Translations under genes and position numbers: made by a program
Source: Methanobacteriota archaeon
GTDB lineage: Archaea > Thermoplasmatota > Poseidoniia > Poseidoniales > Thalassarchaeaceae
Direction of reading: 5' to 3'
Length of the DNA stretch: 35,018 nt
NCBI GenBank assembly: GCA_018654845.1
Contig: JABIKU010000009.1
Span: forward strand, 1-35,018
The notes under the pieces: generated by a model
The model's database searches: none
Told to the model about the DNA's origin: nothing
What the model saw: the letters and a program-made list of their open reading frames with translations, nothing else
In this document: positions 1-6,818 of the stretch, piece after piece
Position numbering within the stretch: the stretch's first letter is position 1
Layout: every line of letters begins with the position of its first letter

Positions 1-120
1 GTCGCTTAGGGCGGCAACAGGTGAAGCCAGAAGCAGTAATCCGAGCGAGATTGAAAGGGCCTTGAGGAGCCTGGATCGCATTGCTAGGAACTCGTTGGAA
101 TCCGCGTCACTCTCGGACAT
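1..120 (-). CDS. Secreted or membrane-anchored protein, N-terminal fragment
   Basis: An open frame starts at ATG 120 on the minus strand and runs off the left edge after 40 codons, in frame to base 1. The visible part has a polar start, a second Met at residue 14, two arginines and a lysine, then a hydrophobic stretch (residues 21-32) ending in a small-residue SPVAA region. That is a typical Sec signal peptide, with cleavage likely after the alanines near residue 37. The Met at residue 14 (base 81) is an equally plausible start and would give a more normal signal-peptide length. No strong ribosome binding site lies before either Met. The mature domain lies outside the window, so no function can be given. 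Confidence 0.6.
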   Translation of the reverse strand, partial: MSESDADSNEFLAMRSRLLKALSISLGLLLLASPVAALSD

Positions 121-332
121 GGTGAAGCGGAGGACACGAGATATGCAAACCTTTCGCCGAAAGCATCTGCTTCGTTGAATCGGGCTGGAGTCCTAGACAA
201 GCCGGAAGGGGGGCCCTTGCGACCACACCTAATCGGATGGGTAGCGTCTGCATCGACCCACTGAATCCCCTTTGTATCGGAAAATAATATGCAAAGGGGT
301 TTCGGATAACCCCTTGCAACCGATGATGAAAC
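121..332. other. Non-coding gap with two overlapping hairpins
   Basis: This 212-base stretch separates the minus-strand gene ending at 333 from the one starting at 120. I find no convincing gene; the open frame across 107-391 overlaps the 3' end of the neighbouring gene and resembles no protein. The notable content is the pair of mutually exclusive hairpins at 267-315, followed in the minus direction by an AT-rich segment (about 275-290) that could be either terminator tail or promoter. Confidence 0.6.
267..315 (-). promoter_or_regulatory. Two mutually exclusive hairpins (possible terminator or attenuator)
   Basis: CCCCTTTG (267-274) pairs perfectly with CAAAGGGG (292-299). The same AAGGGG block, extended to AAGGGGTT (294-301), pairs perfectly with AACCCCTT (308-315) across a 6-base loop. 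Bases 294-299 can join only one stem at a time. In the minus-strand transcript the 308-315/294-301 hairpin forms first, about 20 bases after the stop at 333, and is followed by an AT-rich run. The simplest reading is a 3'-end or terminator structure for the 481-residue gene; a switch controlling the gene at 120 is possible but unproven. Confidence 0.4.
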
Positions 333-1778
333 CTACTTGTCGTTAGGGTGAACCGGATTCCCTGCTGCCATAGCCAAGTCATACCATTCATCCTCTGTCA
401 AATCAGTCCGATCTCCAAACAAGGTTTTCGCAATCTCGGAATGCTCTTGGATGAACTGTTCCCGTTCCTCTCTAAGGGACATACGAGGTCGGCGTTCTTC
501 GTTGCCTCGCCCATCGCTAATGCGCCATTGGTATAGTTTCATGTGAACCAAGCAATATGATTCACCCGCCAAAGGTGTCTGGGAACAATTCCAGCCACTA
601 TCTGGGCCTTTTGTCCATCTTTTTTCCCATTTCTTCAGATTTGTGCCCTCAGGATAACCATCAACCGAATGAATACATTTTCCTGCAAGTGCATGTTCTG
701 AAGTATGTGCCTTCCATCGTTGGTAAAGGCCAACTGAAAAGATTACCAGCAGGAGAGAGGGGGCTCCTGCCAAAATAGATATCACTAAAGAAACAAGAAA
801 TATTAGTCCCAATTCTTTCAGGAATAGCGTCTTATTCATCTTTGACAACTTTTCATTGAACTTCACGACCTTCTCACCTTTTGCGACGGAACGGCTTTTG
901 TATTCTTCAGGGAGACCTTCTTCAGGCAGTGGAGGGCTGTCAAATCCAGGATTTGTCACAGATAAAATAATTCTTACTACGAAATACGCGACGAGGGACA
1001 TAAATGATAAAATCCAAATAGATAAGGAAAATATGATTGCTAATATATCATTTAAATTTAGAAAACTCTCGTCCAATGTAATCAAAATTCCCGGTGAAAT
1101 CATTACTCCAAGTATAATGAATACCGGCAATAATGTCTGGGGCTTGTCTTCTTTCAATGTAGGTTCTGGAAGCCCCAACATCGAGCAAAGTTCATTTATG
1201 AATTTAGTATTTGGTACTTTATTTGTACCAACTAATGCTGCATCTGAAATATCTAATATCCATTCTTCATTTTCCTTGTTATATCCAATAAGATAGATTT
1301 GCCAGAAATCTACTTGTTTTTGCATAACTACAGACTGTTCCTTACTTGTCATTCGATTCCAGCCAATTGCCTCGTCCGATTCCATTCGGCTCTCATATAA
1401 TCCTCTTTCCATATCAGGGTCGATTTGTCTAGAATAACTGGACATTCCAACTTGAATTTTTGTCAATTCTGATAATGATCTCGATTCAGAGCGCCAAGTG
1501 ATACCTGGTGTGAAAATTAAAGACTGACTGAACTCTAGAGTATCTTTTTCTCTATCAATAGTAACAGTTGATTTAGACCATAGGCGGAATAATGTATATC
1601 CAGTAATCCATATTGGTATTGCGAAAAGAAATGTTAATGGGAATGCTGCTGTAAAAATGAATGTAAAAACTAGTAAAAAAGCCATCAGCCAAAAACCGAA
1701 AAATATCAGTTCACCCAGAGGAGCTACTGAATCCATGCTCCCACTTTTTGCTTTACCTGCATAAACCTCGTTCACCAT
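333..1778 (-). CDS. Orphan multi-pass membrane protein with Cys/His-containing C-terminal region
   Basis: I do not recognise this 481-residue protein. Residues about 20-65 form two hydrophobic helices separated by a short turn (rich in F, I and L, with a proline). A soluble, charged stretch covers about 70-210, further hydrophobic helices lie near 215-230 and 240-275, and another strongly hydrophobic pair lies near 320-350. The tail (about 360-481) is soluble and carries scattered Cys and His residues (GKCIH, WNCSQ, YCLVH) that might bind metal, then a charged, helix-prone end. The ATG at 1778 follows a 148-base gap, so it probably has its own promoter. Its bases are visibly richer in A+T than the flanking genes, with ATA, AGA and AAA codons common, which may point to recent acquisition. 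Function unknown. Confidence 0.75.
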   Translation of the reverse strand: MVNEVYAGKAKSGSMDSVAPLGELIFFGFWLMAFLLVFTFIFTAAFPLTFLFAIPIWITGYTLFRLWSKSTVTIDREKDTLEFSQSLIFTPGITWRSESRSLSELTKIQVGMSSYSRQIDPDMERGLYESRMESDEAIGWNRMTSKEQSVVMQKQVDFWQIYLIGYNKENEEWILDISDAALVGTNKVPNTKFINELCSMLGLPEPTLKEDKPQTLLPVFIILGVMISPGILITLDESFLNLNDILAIIFSLSIWILSFMSLVAYFVVRIILSVTNPGFDSPPLPEEGLPEEYKSRSVAKGEKVVKFNEKLSKMNKTLFLKELGLIFLVSLVISILAGAPSLLLVIFSVGLYQRWKAHTSEHALAGKCIHSVDGYPEGTNLKKWEKRWTKGPDSGWNCSQTPLAGESYCLVHMKLYQWRISDGRGNEERRPRMSLREEREQFIQEHSEIAKTLFGDRTDLTEDEWYDLAMAAGNPVHPNDK

Positions 1779-1841
1779 ATGATATTCGCTAACGTAGGGT
1801 ATTATGAACGTAAGTACGGATTAAGTAATTGATGACTAAAT

Positions 1842-1867
1842 CAATGGGTTTTTGCTTGAGCCCATTG
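1842..1867 (-). terminator. Hairpin downstream of the amidohydrolase operon
   Basis: CAATGGG (1842-1848) and CCCATTG (1861-1867) form a perfect 7-bp stem with a 12-base loop, about 60 bases beyond the amidohydrolase stop on the minus strand. It sits between that operon and the next minus-strand gene, where transcript ending would be expected. No long T-run follows, so this is a weak terminator call; it could also be a 3'-end processing structure. Confidence 0.35.
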
Positions 1868-1926
1868 CTATGTCCAGACTGAACTCATCGGCTATCTATC
1901 CGCCCTTTCAGACGCTACCCTTTGAT

Positions 1927-3204
1927 TCAGAGATCAGCATAGTAATCGATGACTGCCTCATCGAGTGCTTCACCAGCCGCACGCTCATCAACGGTCAATG
2001 TCTTACCATTTCGTCGCAACGCCTCACCATCGACAAAAACATCCATCACGCGCCCACCTGAATACAGCACATTTGCCAATAAGCGTCGCCCATTTTTGCC
2101 AACAGGTCTCATTCGAATATCATCTAAATCCCAAGTCACCCAATCTTTGGATTCCTTTGTCGCCAATTGCCAAGTCGCAATCGGGTCCAATACTCTCGCA
2201 TTCCAGTGATCGTGTTTTTGAATTAAGCTTGCATTCTTTGCCTCGGCTCGCATATCCAGAGAGTTATTGCTCGCCGAACCATCAGTTCCCAACCTCACAT
2301 CGACTGCAGCATCCTTCATCGCTGGATAGGACATCGTCCCTCCGCAGGCAAGTTTCTGGTTCGAGGTTGGGCAGTGAACCGCGTGTGCATCATGGCCAGC
2401 GAGTATTCTCATCTCGCGTTTGGTCAGCCACCCGCAGTGCGCACAAACGGTGGTTCCATCGGTGAAATAATCGAGTGAATCGAGGTATTCGACTGGATAC
2501 ATTCCCGTCGCTGCGTGGCAATCCGCTACCTCCTTGCGTGTTTCAGAAGTGTGGATATGAAGCGTTGCCCCGGTTTTTTTTGCTAATTCTGAACCATTGA
2601 GCAGAATCTCCTCGTCGCACACATAAACAGAATGCGTTCCTATCCCGTACTCAATGCGCTCGGGGCGTGGGGAAGGGCCGGTAATCAGATTCTCCATATG
2701 TCGTAATGCATCGCCTGAACCAGGTGCGAAGTTTGGTGTGAGTCCGTCTGTTATCGGGCCACACAATGTCGCTCTAAGTCCAGTTTCGGCTAGTGTTTGT
2801 CCAATTGTTCCGGTGTGGAAATACATGTCGCAGGCGAACGTAGTTCCTGTCGCAATCATCTCTGCTGCCGCTGCACGCGTGCCGATTTCGATCAGCTTGG
2901 GGTTTAGTCGAGTTTCGACTGGAAAAATTGCTGATTCGAGCCATTCCATCAATGGCAGACCTTCACCCATTCCACGATTGAGAATCATCGCTAGGTGGGT
3001 GTGCCAGTTTTGGAATGAGCGGGTGATTAGTCGGTCGGTACCGTCAATAATTTCCAAAACATCTTCGTCGCCATTGCTGCTCGCATACGAGCCGTCTGCG
3101 TTGAGGATGAAATCACCGTGCAGGGTTTGTCCATCGTGGTCGATTAGCCAAGTGTTGGTAATGCGGCGCGCACCCATCTCACCTGCTTGCTGTGCGCTGG
3201 ACAT
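1927..3204 (-). CDS. Amidohydrolase, 5'-methylthioadenosine/S-adenosylhomocysteine deaminase-like
   Basis: This 425-residue protein has the layout of the ATZ/TRZ metal-dependent deaminases, which hydrolyse exocyclic amino groups of MTA, SAH or related nucleosides and aromatic amines. The metal-binding HTH motif (WHTHLAM) is near residue 68, HIHTSET near 195, the AHCG histidine near 232, the CPTSNQKLACGG substrate-loop signature near 255, and the catalytic Asp in LGTDGSASNN near 284. It is the last gene of the FAH-AIM24-protease operon, 27 bases after the protease stop. ATG 3204 has the best ribosome binding site in the window (GGAGGT, 5-base spacer). The first His motif follows ITRSFQN rather than the usual ALPGLVN, so the exact substrate is uncertain; MTA/SAH salvage is the best guess. 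Confidence 0.85.
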   Translation of the reverse strand: MSSAQQAGEMGARRITNTWLIDHDGQTLHGDFILNADGSYASSNGDEDVLEIIDGTDRLITRSFQNWHTHLAMILNRGMGEGLPLMEWLESAIFPVETRLNPKLIEIGTRAAAAEMIATGTTFACDMYFHTGTIGQTLAETGLRATLCGPITDGLTPNFAPGSGDALRHMENLITGPSPRPERIEYGIGTHSVYVCDEEILLNGSELAKKTGATLHIHTSETRKEVADCHAATGMYPVEYLDSLDYFTDGTTVCAHCGWLTKREMRILAGHDAHAVHCPTSNQKLACGGTMSYPAMKDAAVDVRLGTDGSASNNSLDMRAEAKNASLIQKHDHWNARVLDPIATWQLATKESKDWVTWDLDDIRMRPVGKNGRRLLANVLYSGGRVMDVFVDGEALRRNGKTLTVDERAAGEALDEAVIDYYADL

Positions 3205-3209
3205 ACGAT

Positions 3210-3215
3210 ACCTCC
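3210..3215 (-). promoter_or_regulatory. Strong Shine-Dalgarno of the amidohydrolase
   Basis: GGAGGT on the minus strand, 5 bases before ATG 3204, lies in the 27-base gap after the protease stop. It fixes the start codon and shows that this genome uses anti-SD-guided initiation inside operons. Confidence 0.75.
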
Positions 3216-3231
3216 GAGCCGTGCGAGAGGT

Positions 3232-4254
3232 TCATTCAACAAGAACGAGTTGGTTTCCATCACGTTCGTTCTCGACCATATACATGATGAAGTAACGGGC
3301 TCGTGCCCCCTGATCTGCTGTAATTTCACTGCGATCGCCGTAACGACTCATCAGATTGACATGTGAAGGATTGTGTTGCTCCTCAGTGCAGTTTTCAAAT
3401 TCACTTGGTTCTTGATCCGGCCTGTCGCTTTCACTTTCATAGACATTCGCAGTGCAATTGATGACCTCTTCGCACCAGATGTAACAATCGTAAGGTGTCT
3501 CACAAATGAAATCGCCAGTTCGGAAGCATTGTTCGGTTGGTTCAACCCAGTCCTGCGCCCAAACGAAGGCTTGTGCGAGGTCCGAATCTGAATTTGGATC
3601 GTCATGGAACTGGTGGGTGTGGTAGAGCCCGAGAAAGTGTCCTAGTTCGTGGCTCGGAACAGGGCTTGTTGCGAATGTAGAAGCGCGCACCATACTGAAG
3701 TAGTACTCCCGGGAATACCACGGGAACATGCTGTAAGCACCCCAGCCAGTACTTTGCATAACGATATTGACATTGGCTGGATTATAATTCTGAGTGAATT
3801 CCTCACCGAGTTGTGAGATTTGGATTTGGTCACCGAAATCCGCTCCGTTTTCTCCCGAGTTGTTGAGTGTGTCCGGCTTCTCACTCCCCTCTTCTTCCTC
3901 GTCTTGGACGTCGGGAAATGCTTCATCAATCCAGATTATCTCATCGAGGACGAAGTCGATTCCATAGGGATTGTAGACCGAGTTAATCAGTTCGATTCCG
4001 GTGTCAATCGAAGTTTCGTTGATGAGCCACTCGACTCCATCGTTATCTCTGTAGACGAAAATGGTCATTGCAAGTGTCTTGGAAGGACCTGATTCACAGG
4101 CAAGTCCAGGGTAAGGTGAATCCACCGAGACATCTATCCAATATCCCGTTTCGGCGCAGTCTGAATCATTCGTGCCGCCAAAGCAGCCTGAGAGTGGTGC
4201 TACGATTAACAGTAGCAACAGAGCCGCTGCAATCGATTTTCGCGTGTACATCAT
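3232..4254 (-). CDS. Lipoprotein zinc metalloprotease, pappalysin (M43)-like metzincin
   Basis: This 340-residue protein begins with a basic start, a leucine-rich helix and an LSGC lipobox near residue 24, so it is probably lipid-anchored on the outer face of the cell membrane. The metzincin zinc site HELGHFLGLYH (near residue 202) has three His ligands and the catalytic Glu. Downstream are the family elements GDFICETPYD and NLMSRYGD, the latter fitting the Met-turn; together these point to M43. A very acidic linker (about 115-140), many cysteines (likely disulfides) and several N-X-S/T sequons suit an extracellular protein. The start overlaps the AIM24 stop as TGATG, so translation is coupled; a TTG three bases upstream is less likely. 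It probably digests environmental protein; the substrate is unknown. Confidence 0.85.
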   Translation of the reverse strand: MMYTRKSIAAALLLLLIVAPLSGCFGGTNDSDCAETGYWIDVSVDSPYPGLACESGPSKTLAMTIFVYRDNDGVEWLINETSIDTGIELINSVYNPYGIDFVLDEIIWIDEAFPDVQDEEEEGSEKPDTLNNSGENGADFGDQIQISQLGEEFTQNYNPANVNIVMQSTGWGAYSMFPWYSREYYFSMVRASTFATSPVPSHELGHFLGLYHTHQFHDDPNSDSDLAQAFVWAQDWVEPTEQCFRTGDFICETPYDCYIWCEEVINCTANVYESESDRPDQEPSEFENCTEEQHNPSHVNLMSRYGDRSEITADQGARARYFIMYMVENERDGNQLVLVE

Positions 4255-5000
4255 CAATTAGACCGAGTGGGGAAGAATGGTATCAACTTGGCTGCAAGAG
4301 ATGCCATATTTCGGGTTTGAATCCAAACTTTTCCGTTGCCGCTGAAGTTCATTACGAGACCTTCTCCGCCGACTAATGCAGATCCTAATCCGCCGACTTT
4401 GGAGATTTTGTAATCGACGCCGTCGCTGAATGCAACAACATGACCGGTGTCGACAATAACTGGATTTTCAGGTGTAATATCGATTTCCTTGATTGCACCG
4501 TATGCGGTGTAAAATACTGTGCCATTTCCTCCGGTAGTGCTAGCCTTGAGGAAGAATGCGCTTTCTCCGGAAAACATTCCCTTCATTCCTTGTAATTTTG
4601 TGTCGGTTTCTACATTTGCAGTCGAAGCGATAAATGCTCCTCCCTGCATGAATAGATTCTGACCCGAGGCGAGGTCGAATGACTTGATATCGCCTGGTGC
4701 GCCCGGTGAGATTGACACCCAGCCGCCTGAATTATCAGCGGTATATGTATTCAAAATGAATGATTCTCCACCAACCATTGATTTGAATAATCCCTTCATC
4801 AATCCGCCGGACATCCCGGACTTCATGTCAACGCTTGGTGATTGAGCCACCATAGCGCCTGGTTCCACCTTCATTTGCTCGCCAGGAGCTAGGTGGGCGG
4901 TCATCATTGTAAAACTTGGACTGAACTCAAAATCGGTCTTCATCGATTTGGCGTCCATGGTGCCCTTTTTGAATGCGTCCCGAATAATTCCTGTTGTCAT
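4254..5000 (-). CDS. AIM24/TIGR00266-family protein
   Basis: This 248-residue protein belongs to the family of yeast mitochondrial AIM24 and bacterial/archaeal TIGR00266 proteins, which fold as a double-stranded beta-helix and have no settled biochemical role. Typical elements are the early APGEQMKVEPGAMV segment (about 38-51), the glycine-rich GGLMKGLFKSMVGGES stretch (about 61-76), the GAFIAS and FFLKA repeats, and a late GGEGLVMNFSGNGKVWIQTRN-type ending (about residue 207 on). There is no signal peptide, so it is probably cytoplasmic. It joins the FAH gene by a TAATG overlap and the protease by TGATG, placing it firmly inside the operon. The link between an AIM24 protein and an exported protease is unexplained. 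Confidence 0.85.
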   Translation of the reverse strand: MTTGIIRDAFKKGTMDAKSMKTDFEFSPSFTMMTAHLAPGEQMKVEPGAMVAQSPSVDMKSGMSGGLMKGLFKSMVGGESFILNTYTADNSGGWVSISPGAPGDIKSFDLASGQNLFMQGGAFIASTANVETDTKLQGMKGMFSGESAFFLKASTTGGNGTVFYTAYGAIKEIDITPENPVIVDTGHVVAFSDGVDYKISKVGGLGSALVGGEGLVMNFSGNGKVWIQTRNMASLAAKLIPFFPTRSN

Positions 5001-5599
5001 TATTGGCAGACGGCGTAAAATTTACTGATAATTTCACTATCTGAATTTCGCATTTCTGCCTTCACTTCATCGCCAATTTTCATCGCCCCAACTCCTTTTG
5101 GTGTGCCTGTCCAGACTAGGTCTCCTGGGCTGAGGTCGTACCATTCTTTGAGAAATTCTAGAATCTCTGCAACTGAGTGAATCATCAATTTTGTTGAGTC
5201 ATTTTGTCTTATTTCGCCATTCACTGAAAGTGTCAATTGTACAGCTGATTCGTCGTACTGCGTCCAAGTTCCGAGAACCCCACTGCCTCTGAATGCCTTG
5301 CCTTCTGTCCACGGCCATCCCTTGCCTTTTGCGTGGGTTTGCCTAGTTCTGTTTGTTGTGTCACAGCCTATGCACATCGCTTCTGGCTGCAAGTTATCGT
5401 CGAGGCGAACTACCAATTCGACCTCATGGTCGATATGTTCATCGCCTCGTAATAATTCGATTACATTATTTCCATTTTCATCTGCTTCAACATGCGCGCT
5501 GGCTGGTTTGAGGAAAAAACGAGGATATTCTGAGATATCTCCGCCAATCTCTTCTGCGTGTGCGACATAGTTTCGAAAACAACACCAACCCAATCCCAT
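5000..5599 (-). CDS. Fumarylacetoacetate hydrolase (FAH)-family protein
   Basis: The protein resembles FAHD1/YcgM-type enzymes, which cleave acylpyruvates or decarboxylate oxaloacetate with a divalent metal. Visible elements are FRNYVAHAEE (family CVGRNYxxHAKE, degenerate here as CCFRNY), FLKPASA, the metal-binding region DHEVELVV and a late WTGTPKGVGAMKIGD loop. Three starts are possible: TTG 5719, ATG 5686 and ATG 5599. I chose 5599 because many homologues begin only a few residues before the RNY motif, and because it leaves about 126 bases for divergent promoters with dnaJ (5726). The longer forms add 29 or 40 residues containing a second IGRNY. It is the first gene of the operon; its stop overlaps the AIM24 start (TAATG). 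The substrate cannot be told. Confidence 0.8.
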   Translation of the reverse strand: MGLGWCCFRNYVAHAEEIGGDISEYPRFFLKPASAHVEADENGNNVIELLRGDEHIDHEVELVVRLDDNLQPEAMCIGCDTTNRTRQTHAKGKGWPWTEGKAFRGSGVLGTWTQYDESAVQLTLSVNGEIRQNDSTKLMIHSVAEILEFLKEWYDLSPGDLVWTGTPKGVGAMKIGDEVKAEMRNSDSEIISKFYAVCQ

Positions 5600-5725
5600 G
5601 CCTTCGCGAACGTAATCAATATCTTGACTTATTCGCAAGTAATTTCTCCCAATTTGCCATGTCTTCTGAAATTTTAACGATTTCATTCCGAGAGTTGAAG
5701 AATATCGGCTGCCCGACAATGGCTA

Positions 5726-6775
5726 ATGTCCGATGACCCGTACCACATTTTAGGCGTCGGGAAGGATGCTACAGATGCTGAAATCAAACGCACTTATCGC
5801 AAGTTAGCGCGCCAGCATCATCCAGATCGCAACCCCGATGATGCTGCTGCAGAAGAGCGATTCAAAGCAATTCAAGCCGCTCATGAGCAGATTGGCTCGG
5901 CTGAGGCACGCAAGAAGTATGACGAAGAGAAACGTATGCAAGATATGTTCAGCGGCGGACGACCTTTCGGCGGAGCTTTTGGAGGCAATCCATTTGGTGG
6001 AGGTGGATTTGGTGGCGGCGGCGGCATTGATCTGTCTGATATCTTCTCTCAATTCATGGGCTCACGCGGTGGTGCACCTTCTGGATCTGCTGGATTTGGC
6101 TTTGATCAAAATGTCACAGGCGGCAGGCAAAACCAACGAGGTCGGCGCGGTCAAACCGTTGGTCAACAAGCCGGTCACGAGGCGGGGCCGCCCCCTCGTG
6201 GAGCAGATATTGAATCCGGCTTAGATATTGGTTTAATCGATGCACTGAATGGCACCGAAGTGAAATTCAGTCATCGACGATTACGAAAATGTAGCAAATG
6301 CAAGGGTGAATCTTTTGGTAGTGCAAAAGGTTGCACTACCTGTAACGGGATTGGAATTAATTCGAAGACTTCGACGATTACAGTCAAGGTTCCAGCCGGT
6401 GCCACACATGGCCAGCAAATGCGGTTGAAGAAAATGGGCAATGAACATCCATCTGGTGAGCCCGGCGACCTTCTAATCAAGATTCGATTAGATGCAGAAG
6501 AAGGTCGTCGTTGGGAAGATGGCCGCCTTGTTCAAGAAGTTCAAATCCCGTTCACAATGATGCAACTCGGTGGAAAGGTTCGCATCATGACTCCGACAGG
6601 AAAACGAGTGCAAATTGAAGTTCCTGAAGGCACTCGAATTGGTGATCGTCGTCGATTGCAAGGACATGGTCATGACGGCGGCCCACTCGACATCGAATTC
6701 GTCTTATCTGAGCCAGAAAAACTGACAAAAGCTCAGCGGGCTGTATTGGAAAAATTACGTGAATCTGGGCTTTGA
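5726..6775 (+). CDS. DnaJ-like J-domain co-chaperone with reduced zinc region
   Basis: A 349-residue Hsp70 co-chaperone. The N-terminal J domain (about 4-66) has the HPD motif (HHPDRNPDD), which stimulates DnaK ATPase. A Gly/Phe-rich linker follows (about 75-140). The cysteine region has only two CxxC pairs, CSKC and CTTC (about 189-209), where classical DnaJ has four CxxCxGxG repeats; one zinc site can form and the second is missing. The C-terminal substrate-binding beta domains (about 215-335) are present (VKVPAGATHGQQMRLKKMG, GDLLIKI, VPEGTRIGDRRRLQGHG). It is therefore between type I and type II J-proteins. No dnaK or grpE is in the window. The next gene starts 43 bases downstream. Confidence 0.9.
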   Translation: MSDDPYHILGVGKDATDAEIKRTYRKLARQHHPDRNPDDAAAEERFKAIQAAHEQIGSAEARKKYDEEKRMQDMFSGGRPFGGAFGGNPFGGGGFGGGGGIDLSDIFSQFMGSRGGAPSGSAGFGFDQNVTGGRQNQRGRRGQTVGQQAGHEAGPPPRGADIESGLDIGLIDALNGTEVKFSHRRLRKCSKCKGESFGSAKGCTTCNGIGINSKTSTITVKVPAGATHGQQMRLKKMGNEHPSGEPGDLLIKIRLDAEEGRRWEDGRLVQEVQIPFTMMQLGGKVRIMTPTGKRVQIEVPEGTRIGDRRRLQGHGHDGGPLDIEFVLSEPEKLTKAQRAVLEKLRESGL

Positions 6776-6818
6776 TGCTCAAAGGTAGTGTAAAAAGTAA
6801 AGCGCTTGAGGCCGGCTT

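Noticed and set aside
107-391. 94-residue minus-strand open frame in the left intergenic region
   Set aside because: It overlaps the 3' end of the membrane-protein gene and the hairpin region, has no ribosome binding site, and its composition (H, R and P runs) looks like chance translation.
5945-6050. Repeated GGxGG-type DNA that looks like a tandem repeat
   Set aside because: It encodes the ordinary Gly/Phe-rich linker of the DnaJ-like protein.
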